Source of the DNA: Zopfochytrium polystomum
Lineage: Eukaryota; Chytridiomycota; Chytridiomycetes; Chytridiales; Chytridiaceae
NCBI GenBank assembly: GCA_025765615.1
Contig: JAIVFJ010000110.1
Location: 62,001-126,000 of the forward strand
Length of the DNA: 64,000 nt
Reading direction: 5' to 3'
Below, one piece after another: positions 46,192 through 57,368 of the stretch; position 1 is the first letter of the stretch; each line of letters starts with the position of its first letter. A model generated the notes under the pieces. It worked only from the letters and a program-made list of their open reading frames with translations, was not told where the DNA came from and searched no databases. The translations under genes were made by a program, and so were the position numbers.

Positions 46192-46894
46192 TACAAAAAA
46201 AACAAGCCTAACCAAACAATTGCAACAAAGCAGCAGCATAATTCGTCGGGAACAAGTTCACAGGGAGCACCCTGAACAGCGGCGGCCGCTCCCACAATCG
46301 GCACAACTGATGCTCCTCCGAATCCACTTTGTGCCTACAGCTACTGAATAGTACCACAACAACCCCCACTCCACGCACTTATACTCCTTCGACTGCTTCT
46401 GCCACCCACCCCCTCAAGTGCCGCCCCGGCTACAAAAATACACTGCTGGTGCTGCTGCTGCTATTGCTGCTGCGAATGCTGCTGCTGCCTGCTCTCCTAG
46501 TGCTGTTAGTTCTGCTTGTGTTAAAGCGAGAGAGAGCAGCAAGGAAAGGAAAAAGGCGTTCTCCCGTCCAATCATTCGTTGTGTAAGTATCGATATCACC
46601 CGTTACTTTCTGTTCCAATTTTGTTTTGTTTTCTTTCGGAACAAACGAAAAATTGTCTGCTGGGTGACTAAACAACGAAAAAGACCAACAACGATAAGTG
46701 CAAGAAGTGCAGCGATCGCGTGCATTCGCCTGCTCGCTAGCACTCACACGTGCCTTGAGGAGTTGACCACGGCCCTACCTTCGGTGGCTCGCTCAAATTG
46801 ATCGATCGCATCGCACGCACACTCAGAAGGCAGTGAACAGAGCCATCAAACACGCACTCACACACACACACACACACACACTCAAAACGACGCA
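46192..46894. promoter_or_regulatory. Promoter region of the DPY-30-like gene
   Basis: Non-coding sequence with CTG-type triplet runs (46441-46515), an intron-like GTAAGT (46584) whose significance is unclear, and a (CA)n tract (46858-46881) 14 bp before the ATG. Confidence 0.45.
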
Positions 46895-47698
46895 ATGGAC
46901 GCCAACTTTCTCAAGCACAGTGTAGGATCAGCCCTCACCAGCGCCATTGCCGCATTCCTGTCGCGCCCGCACCTCGATGTGTCGCCGTCGGGGTCGACAG
47001 GGTCGCCGCCGTCCGCCTCCCCGTCGTCATCGTCGTCAGCCTCGGCATCCACACACACACCAAAGCAGTATCCGCCGGCGGCCGCCGCAGCAGCAGCAGG
47101 ACCGCACCACCACCACCACCACCACCACCACCAGCAGCACCGGGGCGAGCCGCTGACGCTGCTGCAGGACCCGGTGTACTTTATCGGCAGCCACCTGCTA
47201 CACCAGGACGCGGCGGCGCGGCAGGCGGCAAAAGACCACGCGGAGCGGGCGCGCGTCGCGCAGCTGGTGCAAGTGGCGGCAGCGCGGCGGCGCGCGGTCG
47301 AGGAGGGCAAGCGGCGCGTTGGCGAGGAGATCGTGCGCGCGGTCGAGGAGAGGCGGAACCGCCGCGAGCGCGAGGCCGCGTTGGAGGCCGAGAAGAGGCG
47401 CGTACGCGAAAAGGAGCTGGAGGACGAGGCGCTTGCGGCCGCCGCTTCCGCCTCTGCTTTGGCCGCAGCCGACCCCGACGCCGCCGCCGCATCCGCCGGA
47501 GGAGTTTCGGCGTCGGCGGCCGCGCTGGCGTCCACGGCCGCCGATGGCTCAGGAAGCGGCGGTGGGGGCGGGGACGAAGGAGGAATCGACGAGCGCGGCG
47601 CTAGCCGTGTGGGAGACGGCCGTGGCGCTATTGCTGCTGCTGGTGCTGCTGCTGCTGCTGGAGACGAGGACGACGAGAAGGACGACACCTTTGAGTGA
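46895..47698 (+). CDS. DPY-30 motif protein (possible axonemal/ciliary component)
   Basis: Single exon of 267 codons. The first helix FLKHSVGSALTSAIAAFLS (residues 5-23) and the later LQDPVYFIGSHLLHQD (about 88-103) match the two helices of the DPY-30 dimerisation motif (hydrophobic helix, then DPVxFLAxxLL). A ~65-residue Ser/Pro/Ala/His insertion, including nine His, separates the two. A highly charged helix rich in Arg, Glu and Ala (about 105-175) follows, then an Ala/Gly/acidic tail. DPY-30 motifs occur in COMPASS-type complexes and in many flagellar radial-spoke and adenylate-kinase-like proteins. The charged helix favours the latter. Read as a zoospore flagellar protein this fits a chytrid host, but the call rests on one motif. 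Confidence 0.55.
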   Translation: MDANFLKHSVGSALTSAIAAFLSRPHLDVSPSGSTGSPPSASPSSSSSASASTHTPKQYPPAAAAAAAGPHHHHHHHHHQQHRGEPLTLLQDPVYFIGSHLLHQDAAARQAAKDHAERARVAQLVQVAAARRRAVEEGKRRVGEEIVRAVEERRNRREREAALEAEKRRVREKELEDEALAAAASASALAAADPDAAAASAGGVSASAAALASTAADGSGSGGGGGDEGGIDERGASRVGDGRGAIAAAGAAAAAGDEDDEKDDTFE

Positions 47699-48049
47699 TT
47701 GTGTGTGGAGTGGTGAGAGTTTCGGGCGATAAGATATAGTAGAGAGGGTGAAGACTATGAGGTGATGAGAGAGAGTGACCAAGTGGGGGAACGGGAAAGA
47801 AAAAAGAAAATCATACGATATTTAAAAGGAAAGAGTGGACAAGCAAAGCACTGATGTGTTGTGCAAGGGAGGCCTCGAAACACGTGACCAATCGACACCA
47901 TTATTGGGCAACACCGGCTGGAGACACGATCAACGCTCCAGAGATGCTAAGCATGCCCGTGCATTCAGTGCTCGTCCGGTCCAGAGTCCTGAAGGTGAGT
48001 GACACTGTGCACGCGTGACGAAGGGACATGGCAGCCCAAAGCGCGCGCA

Positions 48050-48098
<49 letters not shown>

Positions 48099-48102
48099 GC
48101 AC

Positions 48103-48135
<33 letters not shown>

Positions 48136-48468
48136 GCAGTCTCAGTGTCCGGCTTCTTCGCTGGATGCTTTGATTACACCCGTCCGTACAAAGCGACACA
48201 CACTACATTCGAAGCTCTGCTGGGCGTAAGCGCATTGCAGGTACTGGTGATGTGTCGTCTTTCTGTCTGTCTTTCTTTCTTGCTTTCTTTCTTTCTTTCT
48301 TTCTTTCTTCCTCGCTTCCTCAGTTCCTTCGACACCAACCGCCGCCGCAGAATCATCCCTCGTCCATCTCTGGCCATCTCGCCGCCGTCGCCGCCAGTGC
48401 CCGCGGTTCCCTTCCCTTCCCTTCCCTTCCCCGTCCCGCCCCCGACACCCCCCCTCCCGGGACGGCAT
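47699..48468. promoter_or_regulatory. Promoter and 5' leader of the SET gene
   Basis: Contains CACGTG (47881-47886) overlapping a CCAAT box (47888-47892), an inverted CCAAT (ATTGG, 47903-47907), a (CA)n repeat (48051-48094), an ACATAC repeat (48101-48132) and a CTTT tract (48268-48308). The upstream open frame through these repeats is not coding in my view. Confidence 0.45.
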
Positions 48469-51400
48469 ATGGCCTTTCGTCACCACCACGGCCGCGGTGG
48501 CGGCGGGGGCGGCGCTGGCTTCGTCGCTACACGCGGCGGCGGCGGCGGCGGCGGCAGCAGCAATCCGTACCAGGACCGCGGCCTCGCAATGCCGCTCTCG
48601 TCGTCAGCATCGTCGTCGTCGTCGTCGTCGTCCGGCAGAAAACCACCGACCACAACCACGAATGGCGGCGCCTCGGCAAAGATCGCTGCCGTCCCCGGCT
48701 CTTTTTCGTCCGCCGCCGCATCGTCCTCGTCTGCACGTTCCCGCAACGGGGAATCTGCACACACCAACCACCCCAACGTTCCCATTCCTGCCGGCGATTT
48801 CTACAGACATAATTCCACGCCGCGTCAGACCGGCGGCGGCGCGCTCCTCTCCACCGTAAACGGCTCCTCGCATGCCGCATCACCCCTCGAACCCTCAAAT
48901 GACATCAAGGCTAAGACCCCCACGCCGATTGTGCACACGGGATTCGATGAGCAAGTCCCGAAAGTTGCAACGACTGCCGTCCCCAAACTCCCAAAGCAAT
49001 ACTCAAGCCGAGTGCGGCATCGCGAACCCACCCTGATCGAGGACCACGTTATCCCACTCCTACCTGCCAACCCCGTCGCCCCTGTTGTTGTTGATCTCGT
49101 TGACATACCTGTCCCCAGCATGGAAAGGACAATGCCCGCCGTCTTTGAGATTCCGGACGACGAGGACGACGATCACGAAGACCTCACCAACCGAAAGAAA
49201 CTGCGGACGTCACCCCGGCTCGTCGCCCGATCAACCAAACAGCCGCCCATTTCTTTGGATGACGCTCCGACTGCGACGCGGCCTCGGCCAACACAGCAGG
49301 TACAGCGTGCAGCCCATCAGACGCACAAAGTGGATCCCCCTCCGTGGTCCCTCCATCTATTCGCAAAGATACTGGACGCTATCGAACCGCCATCTGTGGA
49401 GCCATCGCCCCAGTCATTGTCGAAAGGCATCAACGGCAACGCATGCGTCCTTGACGTCGAACAGGAAGATGCAGTGCTTGTTCCAGACGATTCCCCGATT
49501 CGGCCAAGTCCCGTTCGCGATGCGGCCGGGGGCTTCTCCACGGCTGCAACGCGGAGCGCTCTTGTGCGGATTCTTTGCGAAGAGTTTTTTCGGCCGGAGA
49601 ACATGGCACGCCGTTCAAGGCGAAGGGAAAGGGCCATCGATCGCGAGCTTCAAGTAAAGAAGAAGCAGCAAAAGAAGAATCCGCATTGGGGTGTCATCGA
49701 ATCAGATGACGACACTGGCGACGGCTGTGACGGTTACAACGACTCTGACACGGAGGACGACGCGTTGGCGACGGAGCTGGATCATGATATGGAGGTCGTG
49801 AGGAAATTTCAACGGTTCGGTCGCGACCACGAGACCATGATCAATTGGGGCTTGGCGGCTATTCTGTACATTAAACCTGACACGGTGAAGACTTGGCGGG
49901 ACAAAGTCGTTGGCATGGTAACCATCATTATTTCTCCTAGTATGAGCGACGTGAAAGTAATGCATTAACGCCTGCCTCGTTCTTCGACGGACCATTATGA
50001 CCGCTTCGCCCCAACCCATAAAAATAAAGCCTCGCGCTGAGCCTCAGATATCGATTGACCTTGATCCGACAGACCCCTCCAGAAACACCGAACCCGTCAA
50101 GGCCAGCTCGCCCGAGGTCCAAGCAGTCGCGTCAGCCTTCTCGACCGCCTTCAGCGTGCAGTCGTCGTTGACCGCCAGCCTCTGCTCCGCGCGCACCTCC
50201 GGCGAGTTGAAGGCTAAACAGAGCGAGCTTCGGCGGTTGTGGAAGCCGTCCGACCTGGACATTGCTGCGGCGGAACGAGGCGGAGTGGATGTCATGCGCG
50301 GCGGGGAAGAGGTACCGATGGAGCTGCGGGACAAGAGAGCCAACGGCGCCAAGGCGGCGAACGGGCGGCCCGGGTTGCCGGAACGGAAGGTGCGGTCGGA
50401 TTTTTTGCTTTTTTTCCCCCCTTTTAATTGCGCTAGTCTCTCCACGTGTGCGTGGATGCGTGTGCGTGTGTGTGTGCGCGAATGATTGGTTTGCTTGCAG
50501 ACAAACCGGTTCACAAGAGACTGGCTTTGCTCAAGCTCTTATCTGTTACAACCTTCAGTTTCCGTTTCTTCGCGCGCTAACTCGTTTTACCCTGACCCCC
50601 GACCCCCGACCCTTTCCTCCCGCCAACATGAAAACTTAATCCAAAAGTTTGTGTCCAAGAACGATTACGTGGACGTGGAACCCGCCGAAGACAGGAGCGC
50701 GGAGGGGTGCGACTGCGGAACGACGGGCTCTTCGTGCGTAACCTTGAAGTCGTGCAAGTGCCTCCGGGACATGAACGGTAATTCACCCCGCTGTCACCGC
50801 AAATCTTGTCGCTGACTCGCTGCATCGCGTTCAACCGCTACCCAGGCTTTGCCTACATGTTCCACGTTATTCGACCCTTCGCGGAACGGTTCGTGTACGA
50901 ATGCATGCCGTGGTGCAAATGCACGGCAGAGGCGTGCCAAAATCGATTGGTGTCGGGTCAACAGGAAAAGACAGAGGACGCGACGAGCGTGGTGTGGTTA
51001 GGGAAGCAGGGTAAGTGTCTGGAAAGATGGGCAGTTCATCTCTTTTTTTTTTGTTGGCTTTTTGCATTCAGGTCGCGTGCTTCGCTAATCGAATTTCGGG
51101 TCCTCGTCCCTCGCGATTTTTTTCAACGTTTCGACATTAAGGGCTTGGATGGGGTGAGCAACGGAGCTTTGTTTCCGCTTTTTTCCGTTTCTGATTGTGA
51201 TCGTTTCAACTGAATCTCGGTCCGTTTCCACGCGTTTTCCCTTTCGAGATAGGCCTTCAGGCAAAGTAAGAAACTCGAGTGGTTCACCCACGTCATTCAC
51301 TAATGTGAGTTGTCCAAAAAAATCTTTCCTCCCCAAACGTACACACCCCCCATACAAAAAAAAATCCCAGCCGCGACATCATTCACGGCGAGTTCATTTG

Positions 51401-51632
51401 CGAGTTTGTTGGAGAGATGATTTCCGAGAACTCTGCAAAGAAGCGCGACCAGCTGTACGCGTTTGTCGAAAACAAGAGCATGCTGGCGCTGCCGGGCGGA
51501 GCGTGCATCGACGCAACGTACATTTGCAACCGGAGCCGCTTCATTGTTGAGTGTCTTTTTTTGTTTTGTTGCTGTGCGAGAGGCTTTTGCGTGATTTTAT
51601 GCTCGCTCGTGTGTGTGTGTGAGTGTGTCTGC

Positions 51633-51671
<39 letters not shown>

Positions 51672-52252
51672 CGTTGCGTTCGCGCGCGCGTAATGCGCCT
51701 GTACGAGTGTGCGGCAAGCTGAACCTCTTAAATCGCCCGTTCTAGAACCACTCTTGCAAGCCGAATGTGCGACCGGTCCTCATTTACAGCAGATCCCGAA
51801 GCTACCCCGTCTCCTCATCCGACAACGGCCACCCGGCATCCTCCTCATCTTCGTCTTCGTCTTCGTCTTCATCCTCATCGTCTCCATCCGGTCCCAGACA
51901 TCCTGCTACTCCCGCCACCCTTCATTCACCACCAACGCCACCACCACGGTCAATACCGCCACTAGCGGGTACGCCGCCCACAGAATCACCGCCGCCGCCA
52001 CGGACGACGGCGTTGACGACGACAGCGACGAAGAGGGCGGTGGCGCCCGCGATTCCGAGCCACGTGGCGCTGTTTGCGTCGTGCGACATTGGGCGCGGCA
52101 GCGCGCTGACGATGGACTATGGGCTGTTTGGGCCGTACTACTCGGGGCCGTGCCTGTGCGGGGTGCGTGGTTGCCGAAGCGCGGTTGGCGGCGGCGGGAG
52201 GGATTCGGACCAGGGAGGCAGGACGCGAGCGTCGAAGCGGCGGCGGCAGTGA
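48469..52252 (+). CDS. SET-domain histone-lysine methyltransferase (SUV39/Clr4 class, predicted H3K9)
   Basis: Exon 1 from ATG 48469 (MAFRHHHGRG) is a long low-complexity and acidic leader, open to about 49915. The next exon (about 49995-50390) ends in PERK; its left splice site is unresolved. Then the pre-SET zinc cluster: CDCG...C...CKC (about 50660-50775) and YECMPWCKCTAEACQNRLV (about 50850-50960). The SET core follows: HGEFICEFVGEMISE, CIDATYICNRSRFI ending at about 51543, spliced over a GT-microsatellite intron to NHSCKPN (51746-51766). SHVALFASCDIGRGSALTMDYG supplies the DY motif, and CLCGVRGC is the post-SET cysteine cluster. The layout (pre-SET, SET, post-SET) is that of SUV39/G9a enzymes, which silence repeats through H3K9 methylation. 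No chromodomain is visible. About 80 residues of Ser/Pro/Thr-rich sequence (about 51790-52050) are inserted inside the SET domain, just after NHSCKPN. Confidence 0.85.
51604..51668 (+). repeat. (GT)n microsatellite in the SET-core intron
   Basis: Interrupted GT repeat between the RFI and NHSC exons. Confidence 0.9.
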
Positions 52253-52942
52253 AGGTCCAACTTTGGAGGTGGGAGAGCGAGAGTGACACGACGGGGGAGG
52301 GAGAGAAGAGAGAGAGATAGAGAGACGATTTTGGAACTTCTGCGTGTGATGTTGAAACGGAGAAAGGAGAGGATTTCCCCACCTCAATAGCAAAATCGAG
52401 AAACCCAAGATTTTGTGCGCGTTTTTCATGTTTGCCGGATTTTATGTGTCTGGAATTCTGAATCACCGAAAAATTGAAAAATGACGCCGCCCAACAGAGA
52501 CAGCAAAGCCTGCTGTGCTGCTGTGCTGTAGCTTTCTCGCTCTGTCTCTGTCTCTGTCTCTGTCTCTGTCTCTGTCTCTGTCTCTATCTCTCTCTCCCTC
52601 TCACTCTCTATCGCTCTCTCTCGCTCCTCTCTCTCGCTCTCTCTGTGTTGTGGGGGGAAGCTCTTTCCCTTTCCGCCCCTGTCGGTCGGTGGCTTCGCCT
52701 CCCCACGCACTGACCCACCCACCACATCTCCTGTGGCCGATAAATACAAGCGACCTGGCAGCAGCAGGGGCAGCAATCATCACCACTTCCCAACCCGCCG
52801 CCCCCGTTCAACAACCCTCCCTCTTCCGCCTATCCATCCATCCATTCTTTCCTGCACACACATGCTCCTTTTCGCCCCTCGAGTACCGCAGGCCGCAACA
52901 CTCTCCCTCGTCCTCGCCGCCACTCCCTCCGCGTCCATCACC
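52253..52942. promoter_or_regulatory. Intergenic region and 5' leader of the ankyrin gene
   Basis: Holds a (CTCTGT)n repeat (52546-52588), more CT repeats to 52646 and a C/T-rich leader. No separate gene is supported. Confidence 0.5.
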
Positions 52943-55829
52943 ATGGCTGCCGCCGACACACAGCGTCTGCAGAGACGGTACAACAGCGACCCAGCCACGA
53001 TGACGACAACTACCCCCCCCACAATAAGTACTGCTGGCGTTGCTGCTGGTGGTGGCGCCGGGATCTCAACAGCCACGTCATCAGAAATTTCAGCCGTAAC
53101 AACAACCACAAGCGTAACGACCATCCCAGCACCAGCGGCGCTGCTTTCAGAACAAGGTCTGGTGGGCCTAGAAAGTGCTGCGGCTGCCACCACTGCAGAC
53201 TTTCTCGAAGAGATTCCGAGCACGCTGGCGGTGCCGACTTTGCACATTTTCATGACTTCGCCGCCGCCGGTGGCACCGCCCGCAATGAACGCCCAAGCGG
53301 CGGAGGCCGGTTTGGGCAACGAGCCTGCCACAACCACTGCTGGGCCCCATGCTACCGAAGAGCCAGCCGCCGCCGTCGAATTTTCACCGCAGCCAGGTGC
53401 GCCCGCTCCCGATGCGCCTTCGGAGCATGCAACGGCAGGCGAAGAGACTCCCTCCCTCGAGCCTTCTGATGAACTGACGGGTGCCACCGATCTTGGTGAA
53501 GCCCACCACCCTTCTGCGCTCGAAACCAACCGGCCGCCATCACCGTTCCTCCTCCTTCCTCCTGAAGTGCTCTATCGAACAGCCACCTTTCTTCACCCGG
53601 AGCTTCTGTCCACAACCATGGCTTCCCTCAATAAGTCTTCTCGGTCGCTATTTCGCTTTGCCCGCTCCGACATTATTCTTGCGCGCCTTGTTCTTGCCCA
53701 ATACCTTGTCGATATACTGGAGGGACCGTGCCCACCATCTTCTCCCGATGACGCACTCAAAAAGATTAAGTGGATCAAACTACATGCATCGCACTGGGCT
53801 GCGTTCTTCTTGATCACCGGCTTTTCAAAGGATTCGTTGACGATTCTAACTGGAACTAGCATGTGAGAAACAACTGAGGAAGATTTACCATAATATTCAT
53901 ATTTATCAAATTTCACAAAATCCCCATCCCAGGACCTACTCTGAAAGCAGCGGCGACATTTCCACCACTAGTTACAGCGAAGCATCTATTTCCCCTTGTC
54001 CTTCGTCTACAAGCTTCGGCATTGCAAGCTCTGTCTCCGATATTAGCGCAGTCGAGGTAAACCGTCAAGTCCGGCGGCGCCTTCTTCAGGGGCTTGAGCT
54101 GGCCCTGTTGCAAAAACCAGACTGCGACCTTCTCCTATTCGACATCAATTATATGACGGTGTTCGCCGTTCATTTGGATTCTGTCGATATCGTCTCCAAG
54201 CTGGCACTCATGATTGCAGAGGCGTGGGAAGGAATATACGAGTCGTTGTCGAGCTGGTGGACCATGTGCATCTGTAACGCAGCTGCACACGGATCAAACG
54301 CCGTTGCCAACTGGCTTTTCGGTGAAGGCGAAAACATTCTGTTTCCGAAAAGACTACCGAAACTTGAAGGTGCCACAGACGAAGACGATGCCGCAGAACT
54401 GGATTGGCAAACGTTTGTGTTGGACGATCGTAGCAAAGCAGTGCACGCCGCTCTTCGAAATGCTTCAAAGCTTGGAAACGAGGGCGTCTTACGCATTCTT
54501 GTAGATGCTCACGCCAAAATCGGAATGAATGTTGACGTGAACACTTGCGAGGGCTACGCTCTCTTGGAAGCTGCGGAACGGGGACACAACGAGATCGTCC
54601 AATTATTAATTCAAGCGTGCTCATGGCCGGCGTCGTCGGAGCAGGAAGTTGCAGAGCAATCCCCAAGCTCGGCATTCACAGCAGAAACGTGCACAAGGGC
54701 GTTCGAGTCTGCTTGTTCTTGTGGGCACGAGGCAGTAGTCTCGACGTTGCTCGATATGCCGTGTATCCCGACCCAGTATGTTGATCCCATGACCAACGAC
54801 GGTGCGCCTCTTCGGGAAGCTTGTCGGAACGGACACGAAGAAGTTGTGACTGAGTTGTTAAAGCCAAGAACTCGCAGAAGCAACCAATCGGGATCGAACG
54901 TCGAGGTTGTGGTCGTGGACCCGTCGATTAGAGACTACGAGTGCTTAACGGTTGCCGCCAACGAAGGACACGTTGAGGTCGTTCGTGCTCTGATTGGATT
55001 CCCACACGCACAGCTGGTAAAGACGGCTTTTCCCGAGTCGGCAATAGTTTCACCACCGCCGCTGGAACTTCGCCTGAGAATTCTCCGCAGCATTGCCAGC
55101 TCCCCTCAGTCTGTGGACGAAGTCGTGAAGTTCCTCGCAGAAGATTTGGAGCGACGAAACGAGTTTCCGACTGAGGCGGAACGAGTGGAATCGCTTGTGT
55201 TTTCAACAACAGCCGCGAAAGACGAGGATCGAGTTTTTGACATGCTGAGCCTGTCGCTGACTGCATGGGAAAAGCACGTTGTCGCAGCCGCTGTCCCAGC
55301 CGACGGCCTTTCCGCGAGCGAGATTACTGAAGGCAACACCGCTGCCACCACCACCTCCACCACAACCACAACCACCGCCACAACGCCACTGCTTCATCTT
55401 TCGCGAACGCTCACCGAGTGCTCGAAGCGGGGATGGCTCAAGAGTGTCGAAAAGATACTTGATGCACAGCAGAGCCGAGGATTGGCGGCGGCCACGACGC
55501 GAGCGGAAAGGGAGGAGGCTCTGTACGCAGCGGCGCAGGCGAAAAAGACTGAAGTTTTGGAACTCTTGTTTGCCAAGTGCTTTTCACTGGACGTGTCGGT
55601 TGGCGCCGATGACGAGGAGTACTCGGTGGTGGTGCGCGGCCGCATTGCTGGACAAGGCGCCGCAGACGACAAGGAGGGCGGGATTTCGGCCGCCGAGTTT
55701 GGAGCGCGTGAGATGATGGTGTTCAACGAGCCCGACGGGGCCGAAGGCTTTATGGTCAACCCATTTTTGTTTGAGCTCAACCTGCCGACAATTGTCGAGG
55801 AGGTTCTGCGAGACTTTTGCTCCGGCTGA
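52943..55829 (+). CDS. Ankyrin-repeat protein with F-box-like N-terminal segment
   Basis: Two exons, 52943-53862 (donor GTGAGA) and 53933-55829 (acceptor CCCAG), joined at TSM/TYSES. The ATG at 52943 has a good context (ACCATGG); an earlier in-frame ATG at 52733 is possible. After ~190 low-complexity residues, FLLLPPEVLYRTATFLHPEL followed by LNKSSRSLFRFARSD resembles the helices of an F-box. The second exon has at least five ankyrin-type units: AVHAALRNASKLGNEGVLRI, YALLEAAERGHNEIVQLLI, TRAFESACSCGHEAVVSTLL, APLREACRNGHEEVVTELL and ECLTVAANEGHVEVVRALI. The C-terminus is helical, with a Thr run. F-box/ankyrin proteins commonly act as substrate adaptors, but the F-box call is weak. The stop is at 55827-55829. 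Confidence 0.75.
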
Positions 55830-56260
55830 CCACGTCTGCATGGTTTGTTGGAATGCGTCGAACACTCCAATCTGTTATTGCTGCAAGTAGTATACTTTTA
55901 TTTGCTCTCTTTCACTTTCTCTCTCTCTTTCATACCTTGTCTTACCGCTGGCAGCAGACGCGCCATGTATAAAATTCATACACGAATAAAACATCAAAGA
56001 TCGATTGACCACGTCGTGGGGGAGTCGTTGGGAATTGCGGTCCTGTTCAACCCTATCTGCCGCGAAGACAACCTTTGACCTCTCGACTTTCACATGTCGC
56101 AGCAAGCGTCAATAACAAGAACCCATGTGTTAATATCGCGCGTTAGAAAGCGGAAACTGGCGAACTTTTCCATGTAAGCCCTCCAAAGTTGTGTGGGAAT
56201 AATTTTTTTCGTTCCGCGCTGAAGTTGATCGACTGCACAGCATCAGGGAGCTGTGAACGA

Positions 56261-56297
<37 letters not shown>

Positions 56298-56687
56298 ATG
56301 TGTTGAAATTCGGCCCTGGTGGTGGTGTGATCGTGTGGTTGCGGGGCGGGAGCGAGACTGGAAGGGTGTGACAAGTCAAGTTTTTTTCTTTTTTCTTCTT
56401 CTATCGATTATTCTTTTCTCCCGAGGGCATATTGTGAGAACAACAGGCTGTTGAGCCTGCACCCTCAAATAAAACGAGTATACCCTGCTTTTTTAACTGA
56501 TAACTTGTGAGGATTATCAATTTGACTCAACCAAACAACATTTCATGAAAGTGACGTAACACAGCTCGACCCTATTTCTTATTATTTTCATGGGTTATTA
56601 TTGTCCCTGCAAGCTGAACCACTGAGATTTGGACTGTCTCTTAGCTGCGGCCATGTATGTTATTCATGTTATTATTACGCACTAAGT
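55830..56687. other. Intergenic region
   Basis: 3' UTR of the ankyrin gene and AT-rich DNA with a 34-nt A-run (56262-56295). No gene seen. Confidence 0.6.
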
Positions 56688-56998
56688 TGCAGGCCGAATG
56701 GCTCAGGCTGCTCTGGACTACTAGCAAGAGGCCCTCCAGATCCCGTTGATGGGAAAGGTGCTAAGTTTGAGACATGCCGGCAGTCACTGACTGAATGATG
56801 CAGGAATGCTTAGTTCTGCACAATGATCTGCACAATGACTAAGCCTTGCCCTCCTCACTTTTGGAAATGGATTAGGATGATGTGCTTCAGTGGGTAGAAG
56901 TACAGAGTTCAGGTGTACACAGAGCTAACACAAAGCTGCTGCATAAGCTACCATGATGAAAGGCCTCATGAAAGGGTATGAGATCATAGATTTTTTTC
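56688..56998 (+). mobile_element. tRNA-derived SINE-like sequence
   Basis: The first ~95 bp (56688-56782) fold like a degenerate class II tRNA (Leu/Ser type). TGCAGGC pairs with GCCGGCA (6 of 7), an A box reads TGGCTCAGGCTG, a TCTGGA/TCCAGA stem flanks an enlarged anticodon loop, TCCC-GTTGAT-GGGA forms a long variable arm, and GTTTGAGAC is a B box with one change from the consensus. About 200 bp of unrelated sequence follow and end in a T-run (56991-56997). This head-body-tail layout is that of a SINE. No second copy lies in this window to confirm it. Confidence 0.5.
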
Positions 56999-57008
56999 TC
57001 ATTTCTTC

Positions 57009-57013
57009 ATTGA
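57009..57013 (+). repeat. Target site duplication (left copy)
   Basis: ATTGA, repeated at 62319-62323 immediately after the 3' LTR. Confidence 0.93.
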
Positions 57014-57042
57014 TGTTATGAATCACCCTCTGGAAACCTCTG

Positions 57043-57140
57043 GAACCTTCTAGAACATTCCTTCATGGAACCTTCTGGAACCTTCTGGAACCTTCTAGAA
57101 CATTCCTTCATGGAACCTTGTGGAACCTTCTGGAACCTTC
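57043..57140 (+). promoter_or_regulatory. Heat-shock-element array in the 5' LTR
   Basis: Alternating GAA and TTC at exact 5-nt steps: 57043-57060 (four units: GAAccTTCtaGAAcaTTC), 57068-57105 (eight consecutive units) and 57113-57140 (six units, one imperfect, TTG). This is the nGAAn inverted-pentamer pattern bound by heat-shock factor. The same array is in the 3' LTR at 61995-62092. Confidence 0.75.
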
Positions 57141-57205
57141 TTTGCTTTCCTGACTTGTCTTGTTGTCATTGGTATCATTGGTATCATTGTATTACTAATT
57201 GCTCT

Positions 57206-57218
57206 TTCTGGAACTTTC
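57206..57218 (+). promoter_or_regulatory. TATA-proximal heat-shock element
   Basis: TTCtgGAActTTC, three perfect alternating units, ending 32 bp upstream of TATAAAAG (57251-57258). Confidence 0.65.
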
Positions 57219-57250
57219 TTGGAGTCTTGACAAGGAACACTCTCAAAAGG

Positions 57251-57258
57251 TATAAAAG
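57251..57258 (+). promoter_or_regulatory. TATA box of the retrotransposon
   Basis: TATAAAAG, the only good TATA box in the LTR, with the proposed start AAGTGAATTAT at 57286, 35 nt downstream of its first base. Confidence 0.75.
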
Positions 57259-57368
57259 GGGGAAGGGGGACCTGTCCCATCCCTCAAGTGAATTATTGTT
57301 TCCAATACAATCATCACTCCTCTCAGTTCCTTGTCTGCCTTGTCCTGTCCTGCCCTGTTCCTGACATC

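Larger units (their letters stand above)
57014..57366 (+). repeat. 5' LTR
   Basis: 353 bp, TG...CA. Its U3 part holds the GAA/TTC arrays; TATAAAAG lies at 57251-57258. The presumed RNA start is about 30-35 nt further on. Confidence 0.96.

Noticed and set aside
48028..48468. Upstream extension of the SET ORF with Thr-His repeats.
   Set aside because: It translates a CA/CATA microsatellite and a CTTT tract, so it is a leader, not coding.
56262..56295. Poly(A) tail of a processed retrocopy.
   Set aside because: No coding similarity or target duplication upstream; A-runs are common in this window.
56688..56782. A functional tRNA-Leu/Ser gene.
   Set aside because: Acceptor and T-stem mismatches, an enlarged anticodon loop without a clear anticodon and a degenerate B box make a SINE head or pseudogene more likely.
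57065..57364. 99-codon ORF in each LTR.
   Set aside because: It reads through the GAA/TTC repeats in both LTRs and has no protein-like composition.
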